From assembly GCF_932276165.1 (NCBI RefSeq), contig NC_064006.1, forward strand, positions 5,718,501 through 5,782,500: DNA of 64,000 bases, in the 5' to 3' direction. Position numbers and translations under genes: made by a program. Each line of letters starts with the position of its first letter. Position 1 is the stretch's first letter. The notes under the pieces were generated by a model that made no database searches, was not told the DNA's origin, and saw only the letters and a program-made list of their open reading frames with translations. The stretch comes from Plutella xylostella. Lineage: Eukaryota; Arthropoda; Insecta; Lepidoptera; Plutellidae. This document shows positions 55,985 through 64,000 of the stretch, piece by piece.

Positions 55985-56119
55985 ATTACACTTACATGTA
56001 TAAACACCCAAGACACGAGTATCAGTCATTAAACAAATATCTCAGCAGCCGGGGATCTGTCCTGGGACCTTCAGCGTGGCAGTCAGGGTCACTATACAAC
56101 CACCACACCATCGGTCGTC
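55985..56119 (-). mobile_element. Degraded SINE (family A)
   Basis: CACCCAAGACACGAGTATCA, AAACAAATATCTCAGCAGCC, GGACCTTCAGCGTGGCAGTC, ending CCATCGGTCGTC: the inverted head and proximal body with many changes. Confidence 0.6.
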
Positions 56120-57431
56120 TAAATAAACGCTTAAGCACCACAACACAACAGAATGCGAACAATGGGTCCAGATTGAAGCTTAAGACTCACCCTAAGGATA
56201 TGAGGGATAAAACGAAAACGGTCTTTTGTTTCACTTCCGTAGGCTGTGAACACCATTCATCGCCCACACTAAGTACACCTACCAGAGACAAAAGAAGTCG
56301 AATATTTGTAATTATGAAGTAATTATCTAAGCTCTATTATCATGGTTGGGAATTCTACGCTTACGTATTCACAAGCCATATTAGGAGTTTCCAAAATCAA
56401 TGAGCGCGTATGAGGAGACTTATGAATGGAGAGGATGCGAAAGCAGTATGTCAAGAATAATCAAGATAGATCCTTAAAATCTCCTTACCGCTCTGGGAGA
56501 TCGGTGTAAGGATTGTGTATGAAAAATCTACGCTTGGGGTTTTTGCTAAGCACTGACACATTATTTTTTCTTTCATAGAAACTTCCTATTTTCGAAAGCA
56601 CGCACGCATGACCGGAAAAAGACCCTTGCTATACCACTTTTACAACACATTGTATAATTGTACATCTGATAACTCCAATCAGGTACATGATCTAATCAAT
56701 TCATGTCACTAAAGGCCAGAATGACTAACCCAGGCGGGCACGACAACTATAAAATGGATTTATTACACGACCGAAATGTTGCATGGGATTTTGTTCCTTA
56801 CTGAATTTAATAATTTCAACCTGAGGTGGGTAATAAATTTGTGACCTACCTTTTGAATTACCTAATATTTTTTCATCATAAGGTCCCAGCTGTAAACTGT
56901 ATACAGTGAAAAGCGGGTGGCATGTAGTTGACGTTTTTTTACGAGATTATGTCTCTACAATGATTATCTGGTAAATGGTAGAGAATGCTAAGAGCATAAT
57001 AATTATAATATGATATTTTCACTATTTTGTAAAAAAAACTTTATAGTAGGAAAACAAACAAGTTGTTTAATAAAATGTCGACACACATATTTACCTGCCA
57101 CGCCGCCGCCGTGCGTAATAATAACAGATTGTGATTGACATGAAAATATACTTACAGTTTGTTATTTTCAGCTTACTTAAAAGGCAAAAGGTTTCTTACA
57201 TGTATAAAGTACAAACATATCCGCAATCGATAATAATACAATGTTAACCTCTTTTTCACAGCAAAAGTAAAGTAAAGTAGGTTGAAGGGAAAAGGAAATA
57301 CACTATAATGTTAACATTATATTATTATGTATAAAAATATACACTGGTATAGTCCGGTTAATGCAGTGCTTTTTTGACAAGGTACAGAAATGTACAACCG
57401 TGTTTATAACGATGACGGTGCCCACTTAGTA
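56120..57431. other. Mostly unassigned; small repeat fragments
   Basis: 56608-56656 (ACCACTTTTACAACACATTG) resembles a CAGGGTGTTGCAAAAAGG MITE end; 56963-56995 (TGGTAGAGAATGCTAAGAGC) is a LINE-tail fragment with its hairpin. Confidence 0.4.
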
Positions 57432-58707
57432 TTAGGTCCTTACATATTAAATTGGCGTTTTCTATAGGAAGAACATAAAGTCGTTTTTTTTTTAAATGAA
57501 ATATATTAAATTAATCAAAGTATGTACCATTGCTATGTATGCACTTTTGCCATCTCATAGGTAGTTCATTGATCCCCTTACTAAAAAAACCATTCGGGCG
57601 GGAATCAATAAAATCTTTGAAGGCGGTTTGGACTGCCCCATCGGAGTTGAATTTTTTTCCTTGCAAGTAAGTCAAAGTCAAACAAATTGCGAAAAAAATG
57701 GTAATCTGTTGGAGCAAGGTCCGGAGAGTACGGTGGATGTCTAAGACATTCTAATTGAAGCTCCTCTAATTTGGTAGCCGTCTGTTGTGCAGTGTGTGGT
57801 CTAGCGTTGTCCTGAAGCAGCAGTGGCCTAGAGCGATTGACCACCCTCGGTTGTTTAGCAGCTAGCTTTTCCATCATGGTTTGCAGTTGCTGACAAGAGA
57901 TATCTGCCGTAATCGTCTGGCCAGATTTAAGAAAGCTGTAGTGAACGACACCGGCACTAGTCCACCAAACACTTACAAGCAACTTTTTTTTAGTCAATTT
58001 TCGCTTAGTGCAGGATTTGGCTGGTTCGCCAGGGTTCAGCCATTGCGATGAGCGCTTCCGATTATCGTAGAGGATCCACTTTTCATCACAGGTAATGATT
58101 CGATTTAAAATTCCTTCATTATTGTGCCGGTTGAGTAACGTAACGCAGCAGTCGACGCGCGTTTGTCGGTTTGCTTCACTCAATTCATGAGGTACCCACC
58201 TTTCAAGCTTTTTCACCTTCCCAATTTGCTTCAAGTGGATTAGAATAGTTTTATCACTAACACCGGAGCCTGCAGCTAACTCGGACGTGGTTTGCGATGG
58301 ATCCGCTTCCACAATAGCCTTCAATTCTTCATTATCAACTTTGGTCTCCGGCTGTCCACGAGGCTTGTTCTGCAGGTCGAAATTTCCAGAACGAAAACGT
58401 TGGAACCAAAAACGCACTGTGTTTTCTTTTGCGACACCGTCACCATACACATCATTAATCCTTCGAGCCGTTTCTGCAGCACTGGTGCCACGGTGGAACT
58501 CATACTCGTAAATAACGCGATATTTCAAGTTTTCCATTTTGTAAACAGAGTGACACAAAGAAAAAAACAAAAGAAGAAAAAACAAATGAATTAGGGGGTT
58601 TGAAACACAAATGCATGAGTAAATAGCTGTATGAATTTGAATTTGGAATTCCTAACCATTTGAGATCATCGATATTTGAGAGATAAAGGTAATATGTAAG
58701 GACCTAA
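57432..58707 (-). mobile_element. Full-length mariner element
   Basis: 1276 bp. Perfect 18-bp TIRs TTAGGTCCTTACATATTA at 57432-57449 and, inverted, 58690-58707; TA target duplications at 57430-57431 and 58708-58709. Contains a near-complete transposase with one frameshift (57511-58537). Length and structure are typical for mariner. Confidence 0.93.
57511..58537 (-). pseudogene. Mariner transposase, frameshifted near the C-terminus
   Basis: ATG at 58535-58537 starts MENLKYRVIYEYEFHRGTSA, an N-terminal paired helix-turn-helix DNA-binding region (second helix-turn-helix near TTSELAAGSGVSDKTILIHL). The linker motif WVPHEL follows. The catalytic DD34D triad is present: TCDEKW, LLLQDNARPHTA and PYSPDLAPTD, with 34 residues between the last two Asp. 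A frameshift at about 57665-57690, next to a TTTGAC-TTTGAC duplication, ends the first frame at 57605. The conserved tail (GKKFNSDGAVQTAFKDFI ... GINELPMRWQKC) continues in another frame to a stop at 57511. An upstream ATG at 58585 would add 16 unlikely hydrophobic residues, so I prefer 58537. One lesion only, so a recently active copy. Confidence 0.9.
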
Positions 58708-58709
58708 TA

Positions 58710-59032
58710 TTAATTATCAGAAATGTATTAAGCCGTTGTAGGGACAACAAATATTATGAATATGCATAAAGATGGCGTAATCTGTTTTTGGAATATCCCC
58801 TTCATATTTATTTAAACAGCCCTTTTCATCATATCACGTGTGTGGGATGTGTGAAAAACACACACAGAATTACTTACGGTCGGTGATCGTTTTTATATTA
58901 TCCTTTTATTTCATAATAGTATTATTATGGTTTTATTTACCGCTATAGCGAGTGTATGAAAGGAGCCTCCCCACGTGACGTGGTAACCTTTTCCTTTTAC
59001 CGACTGTTGCAGTGGTATACCTTCTCTGACTC
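58710..59032. other. No recognisable feature
   Basis: AT-rich, non-coding. Confidence 0.4.
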
Positions 59033-59165
59033 CGACTCTGGGGGACATTCTAAACAACACTTGTTTTACAGCTTTTAAAAATTCACTATGAAAAATTGCC
59101 TATGTATAGAAACTTTGTTGACACGTCACTTTTGACTATGAGAAATTGCTTTTTTGTGGTTGAAA
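59033..59165 (+). repeat. Fragment of the GGGGTCATTCTGAAC MITE family
   Basis: GGGGGACATTCTAAACAACA, CTTGTTTTACAGCTTTTAAA and ATAGAAACTTTGTTGACACG, as at 3439-3530. Confidence 0.5.
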
Positions 59166-60484
59166 ATAACAAATTTTCGGCTAGCGGGATATCAAATAAG
59201 TATATAGAAGCGAAGCAAGAGATATCTTGCGTACAGATTACGTAAAATAGTATTCTTTCGAAGCATTTCTGTTTCTGCTAAAGCTATAAGTAAGTATAAG
59301 AGTAAGGGGAGAAGCGGGGGAGGAAATCCTCTTACCAAATCAGACATAAATCTAATCCAGTACTTACGTGCCTTAAAAATTAATTCAGCTTTTTTGGTAA
59401 GAAGAAAATAATTTAGTAGCAACGTGGCAAGGCGGCTGCTGGAAAAAAATGTGTCCACTTCTTTGCTACGTGCTTCTAATGATTAAATGTAAAAGCATTA
59501 AATTCACAAAAGGTGAAAAAATAAGTGCCTATATCTTAGTGGAATTCTGTATAATAAATAGAAAGAACTTATTTTTCAATAATTATTAAATCATATACAG
59601 AGTCGCAAGTTGGTCGTATAGTAAAAGTTAATTAATAGGTATTTGTTTTATTTTTTTCGGGATATGATTATACTGGCTTCCGTAGAGATACCTGTATTAA
59701 AGATACATAAATGATATAACTTTCATTCATACTTATAGTCCAACATATAAACGTATACAGTTTCATTCAAGTCAAGTATAAGGTAAAATGAGCTCAAAAA
59801 TGAAAAATCGAAGACTCAATTTAGATTTTCAGCACGAAGCATGCCTGTATTTACAAGAATGTTCGCTTGAGCCGCTTAGCTCCACCAAAAACGGATCAAC
59901 AGCGACGCTGAAATTAATAAGATGCTCCAGAAGCTTTGGATATTAAGAACACAAAGGATTTGAGCTGGCTTAATATCTTCAGAATTTGTGACGGGATGGA
60001 GCAGTGGGAGATGATTAACTGAGTCATTTTCACGAAAACTATTGACGATGGTCGTCAATGCAATGATCTTGGTCATGTTTTGCTTACAGGAATCAAAACT
60101 ATGGGGCCGATTTAAACATTTATTGACAATAAATAAAGAAAGTTATTCCCTATCTACCGTCTAAAATAGCTGTATAAAGTAATATCGTGACTCGTGCCAT
60201 AGGTAGGTATTGAGGAACTCTTCATATTTTAGGAGTCGAAAAAAAAATACGTAATTTCCTAGACCGTCTATCGGACTATAATTTGAAAAAATAGATGGAA
60301 TAATTATTAATTTTTAGGTTATTGTTATATTTTAAAGTGTGTTTATTTGCAATACGGCAGGTCACCGACTGTCTGTTACAGGCAAAAGTTCGAATAATTA
60401 AAGATAAACAGGGCTATGTTTATATAATCGCTATAAACTAATTATAATGACCAACCGACGAAGACTTAGAGTACGCTCACCCGA
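59166..60484. other. No recognisable gene
   Basis: Short ORFs without domains; nothing assigned. Confidence 0.4.
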
Positions 60485-60614
60485 GGTCACTCTAGCTCAC
60501 TAAAAAGTAAGTTTAGAAGCGTTGCTGCGCTAACCACGACTCTATCTCGTTGCATTAAACGTACCTATTGCATAGCAACTCTCGTTCCCTCGTTTTTTAT
60601 CAAGCTAGGGTGTC
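60485..60614 (+). mobile_element. MITE, GGTCACTCTAGCT family
   Basis: GGTCACTCTAGCTCACTAAA start, CAAGCTAGGGTG end, core CCACGACTCTATCTCGTTGC and CAACTCTCGTTCCCTCGTTT. The least degraded left end of the family. Confidence 0.7.
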
Positions 60615-61096
60615 TGTACCTAAATATTTTTATCTTTAATTAGAATCACCCCTTTATGGTTGCATGAATAATAAAAAAGTTTTATTATTGGGGTTTTGAA
60701 GCGGTTTCAGGCTTATTTATTTAAAAGATAAGAATTTATTAGTGTTGCCATAAAAGTAATATTCATTTTAATATTATGAATATGTTTAAGTATGTATGGC
60801 CTATCTAATCGGGTAAATTCAGTTTTTACAATGAATATGCACTTTTTAAAAATTATGTTTGCTATTATAATTGTTATTAAAATTTAGACTTAAGTTTGTT
60901 TCAATTAATCATGAGTATTTCAAGTTAATTAACACTAACAGAAGCTTGAAATGGGAAACCTTTTCTAGTCCAATCGACTAAGGAGTGGAAAAAGGTAATT
61001 GAATCGCTCTTGACTATCTGGAGCTCTGAGTCAATATGTGAGGGCCGGTCTAATTTTCAAGTTAAACGTTTTATCCTGTGCTGTGACTGTACTATA

Positions 61097-61430
61097 CAGG
61101 ATGTTGCGAAACTGTTGTTGTTTGCGTTGTTGTGGTATACTAAGCAGATATGGGATGACTCTAGGAGTCATTCTAAGCCACTTTTGTTTTACGACTTTTG
61201 GAAACTCTTTAAAAAAATATATAAGTAGGTAGTTCCCATAGCAAAAACGTGACGTAACCAACAAATCTATTGAATAGCATGTAATTTTTTACAAATTTTC
61301 GAACAAATAGTTCTTTGACAAAGAGGAACGAACAAAACAGTTCTATAGCTAAAACGTCCTAGAATTTTCCATGAATAAGGGGGTATGACTCTTTTAGCTA
61401 TATAAATTAAACCACTTTTGCAACTTTCTG
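61097..61430. mobile_element. TA MITE, CAGGGTGTTGCAAAAAGG family
   Basis: Ends CAGGATGTTGCGAAACTG and ACCACTTTTGCAACTTTCTG, flanked by TA. Inside, AGGAGTCATTCTAAGCCACT and TTTTGTTTTACGACTTTTGG. About 334 bp. Confidence 0.6.
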
Positions 61431-61489
61431 TATTGTAGGTATATTATGACTAAATAACAACTTGGGGTAACAGTATGTATTACTATCTA

Positions 61490-61604
61490 TATTCTGATAT
61501 CTTTTAACGAAAATCGGGTCAGCCGTTTTAGAGCTACGCTACCACAAACAGATACACAGATACGTTAAACTTATAAAACCCCAAATTTCCGTCGGGGGTT
61601 AAAA
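61490..61604 (-). repeat. Dispersed repeat fragment, CCCCCGACGG type
   Basis: GTCAGCCGTTTTAGAGCTAC, AAACAGATACACAGATACGT and 'aaatttccgtcgggggttaa' in minus orientation. Confidence 0.5.
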
Positions 61605-61755
61605 TATATCAGGTTGCCACCGCTATTGGGAAAGCTCTAGAAATTTCGTTGGATCATAATAAAGGGTACACGGGACGTGACGGGAAGTTTATTTGTATGA
61701 ACTCCACGTGCCATCTGTAAAATCTCATCCCGAAGTATGTAGTAACCTTAATATA

Positions 61756-61901
61756 CAGGGGGTTGCAAAAAGGGTATACTAAGCCGAAACCTACATGTGC
61801 AGCATGGTATATCTAAGCCCGAAACTGAAATCAGAATTTCAAAATTCGCGATAAAAAACAATTAGTAAAAAGTCACGTACCACGTACCCTTTTTGCAACA
61901 A

Positions 61902-61903
<2 letters not shown>
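61756..61903. mobile_element. TA MITE, CAGGGTGTTGCAAAAAGG family
   Basis: Starts CAGGGGGTTGCAAAAAGGGT and ends TACCCTTTTTGCAACAACC. Left flank TA; the right flank TA is followed by a long TA array. Confidence 0.7.

Positions 61904-61990
<87 letters not shown>
61904..61990. repeat. (TA)n microsatellite
   Basis: About 87 bp of uninterrupted TA starting exactly at the MITE end. Confidence 0.95.
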
Positions 61991-61994
<4 letters not shown>

Positions 61995-62011
61995 GGGTGA
62001 CTATGGGGGTC

Positions 62012-62085
62012 TATTCTATTCTATTCTATTCTGTGGGGGTGTGAGTACCTGCACCTTGCTCTCTCGAGTGGAATAAAAAATGTGC
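62012..62085 (-). mobile_element. 5'-truncated SINE (family B) with 11-bp TSD
   Basis: (TATTC)n, then GTGGGGGTGTGAGTACCTGC and GCTCTCTCGAGTGGAA, the inverted 3' end of family B. CTATGGGGGTC occurs on both sides (62001-62011 and 62086-62096). Confidence 0.75.
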
Positions 62086-62096
62086 CTATGGGGGTC

Positions 62097-62822
62097 ATTC
62101 TGAAAAGCTTTTGTCTGCAAGCGAGTCACCCGCTTTTCGCAGTACATTAAGCGCTTCCATTATCTATCTAAATTCCGTGAATTAGTATGAATAAAATAAA
62201 AGCGAATTTATATACGCTGTCACTCCGACAACCATACGGGCGCTATCTAAGCTAAGAGAAAAGCTAAATTATCTTTATGTTTTCGCTAAACAAAAGAATA
62301 TAAAATACAAAAATAATAATTTGGATAAACAAGCGTGTCACTTCAGCAAAATGGTTTACTCTCAAAAATAAATATTTCTGCTGGTTTATTAAGAAATATT
62401 TTCATCTGAATATTTTCCTACAAAGTATGAAGAAGTGGGAATATGTTTTGTGAAAATAAACGCGTATTTTATAAATGAGATGATTCAAGGAGGGATTTTT
62501 CCGCGAGATTCGAATTTAAGCTTGTATGTTTAGTCAAATTACGCAGGGATATGTTTGGAGTAGCTTTTATTCTTCTGTTTTTTTAATGTTTGTTGAGTTA
62601 GGTTATTCATATGAATTTGTCTTATTCTTTTCGCGATAAGGTACGTAACCTATATAGTTTTAGTACTTATATATGTAGGTATATCGTGGTTGTGAACTTT
62701 AAAACTAATTGCGTAAAAATCTACAAAGTGTTATGTACGAGTATATAGGATGGTCAGAATATATACAAAATTGTGACCACAGACACACAAAATTGTGTTC
62801 TCAACTTTAGCTTTAGTCAGTA
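62097..62822. other. No recognisable feature
   Basis: Begins with a short MITE arm (ATTCTGAAAAGCTTTTGTCT), then unassigned. Confidence 0.4.
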
Positions 62823-63021
62823 CGGCTTATTTCCACCGACCGGCCGTCTTGACATCGGACGAAAACATTAATGAAACGAAAACAAATTTACATAAATGCA
62901 CAGTTTAATTTAAGACCTTACGAGTATTTCATTGGATCATAGGAAGTCTATATTTCCAAATCATCAACTATCGTATACCGTTTCCATCCAATACCGAGAT
63001 GGCTGGTCGGTGGAGATAGCC
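62823..63021. mobile_element. MITE, GGCTTATTTCCACCGACCGG ends
   Basis: GGCTTATTTCCACCGACCGG at the left; the complement of the right end reads GGGCTATCTCCACCGACCAG. About 200 bp, non-coding. Confidence 0.65.
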
Positions 63022-63676
63022 CTTAAAACATTATAATTACATTTACAACAAACTGTTACAAAACACACCTCTTCTATAATGATGTTGTGTGGAACTTATA
63101 AACAGTAGAACATTCCCAATTAAAACTAGTTTGATCCAAGTTCGTATTCTGAGCTCCTAGCTGCCGCAACGCAAACAAAATTAGATAATGACTTTGCAAA
63201 TAGTTATCGAAGCGAGTTGAACCTTTTCTAAGTGTCCTTACGAGACAGCTGTATCGGGTTACATCATAAACACAATGTGTCTAATATAAGTCTCTTTAAA
63301 AGGTAGGTAACCTATCGGTATTGTAGGTATCGCAACAAACGGAATCTCTACGAATACCTATGAATTGATGGTTGAAGTTCAGTACGAGTATCAATGGTTC
63401 GTCAATGGCATGAATTAATCTATCAATTAGCTCGACTGCAATGTAAGGTAACTAGTACGGTCAGTACTGTGCATTCCCAATACAGTGAGTCAGAGAGTCC
63501 TTCACCGATGTAGTGAAGTGGTCCGTCAATAGAGGGCGCCACGGCGGCCCAAACTCAACATGTTCGTTAGTCCGACGAATGTTTGGCTCTCCGCGTAACT
63601 TGATTACCGAATAAGCACATGTACCGGTACGAGTAATGTTGAAGCTTCGTGTTTAATCGCTTATGATGATAAAAAA
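63022..63676. other. No recognisable feature
   Basis: Non-coding; nothing assigned. Confidence 0.4.
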
Positions 63677-63750
63677 GCGGTGGTAGCTCCATCGGGCAAA
63701 TGTCACGCGTGGAATTCAAAAGATTTGAATTCCACGCGTGACACGTCAAA
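63677..63750 (+). repeat. SINE-like head fragment joined to a perfect 20-bp hairpin
   Basis: GCGGTGGTAGCTCCATCGGG at 63677 matches the head of SINE family B. It is followed by TGTCACGCGTGGAATTCAAA (63701-63720), a 3-base loop, and the exact complement (63724-63743). Confidence 0.6.
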
Positions 63751-64000
63751 TATACCTGTAATAAAAATACATTATAATCACTCTTTCACTCTTGATTACT
63801 CGTTGACCCAAAGTGGATCTCGGCCTCCGCTACCAAAAGACGCCACTTCTCTCTATACTGCGCAAGTTCTCCCCAGCCATAAATTTATACAAAGATATTA
63901 AGTAATAATAATAAGGATACATAACTATAATAGGTATACAAATAAAATATATAATACCTATACAATAAATGATATACTCATAAAACGTACAGTTCTGTAA

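Noticed and set aside
55891..56322. ORF of 143 codons
   Set aside because: Long for the region but passes through a degraded SINE, with no domain, no splice context and low-complexity composition.
58287..58594. Plus-strand ORFs over the mariner
   Set aside because: Antisense to the transposase and without any motif of their own.

Overview
The window looks like nuclear intergenic DNA from a moth or butterfly (Lepidoptera). It is AT-rich and has no dense ORFs, ribosome-binding sites or operons. It is packed with repeat types I associate with lepidopteran genomes: RTE, CR1/Jockey-group and other LINE 3' ends, tRNA-derived SINEs, mariner, hAT and Helitron-like elements, and many MITEs. The order and families rest on pattern recognition from memory, with no database search. 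I found no host protein-coding gene I can name. The only non-transposon coding suggestion is one weak candidate exon near 38.1-38.3 kb.

Layout. 0-6.5 kb: old repeat debris, a GC-rich patch, a CGTAGCC minisatellite split by a retroposed tail, and two LINE 3' ends. 6.97-8.04 kb: a TA-flanked transposon with 28-bp perfect terminal inverted repeats (TIRs) and a decayed, intron-containing transposase start. 9.2-12.7 kb: two SINEs with clear target-site duplications (TSDs) and small MITEs. 12.9-14.2 kb: a 1.33-kb non-coding TIR element full of AACCTT-like hexamers, family unknown to me. 17.8-18.2 kb: two TA MITEs side by side. 24.3-26.9 kb: a 2.55-kb hAT element with a perfect 8-bp TSD and a ZMYM1-like transposase remnant, itself invaded by a mariner-like remnant, a SINE and smaller elements. 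27-39 kb: RTE fragments, a tiny poly(A) retro-insert, more MITEs, and a run of four retrotransposon 3' ends at 37.0-37.95 kb. 40.2-40.5 kb: a fold-back MITE nested in a TA MITE. 40.7-45.1 kb (minus strand): the best-preserved coding unit, a non-LTR retrotransposon with both ORFs open (ORF1: PHD-type zinc finger, coiled coil, FP-like C-terminus; ORF2: endonuclease plus reverse transcriptase), with tRNA-like pol III boxes just upstream. 46-54 kb: Helitron-like short elements, a truncated SINE with a 14-bp TSD, and LINE tails. 57.4-58.7 kb (minus strand): a full-length mariner with both TIRs and TA flanks, its transposase broken by a late frameshift. 59-64 kb: MITEs, a long (TA)n array at a MITE edge, a truncated SINE with TSD, and a perfect 20-bp hairpin.

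How the parts relate. There is no pathway here; the window is a stack of insertions. LINE machinery (CR1/Jockey-group and RTE) probably mobilised the SINEs and truncated tails. DNA transposase sources of the mariner and hAT types probably mobilised the TA and 8-bp-TSD elements. Nesting gives a relative chronology, clearest in the hAT element at 24-27 kb. I did not find a convincing new cellular system. The most unusual items are the AACCTT-rich TIR element, the apparently compensating hairpins in LINE tails, and the tRNA-like module abutting the intact LINE.
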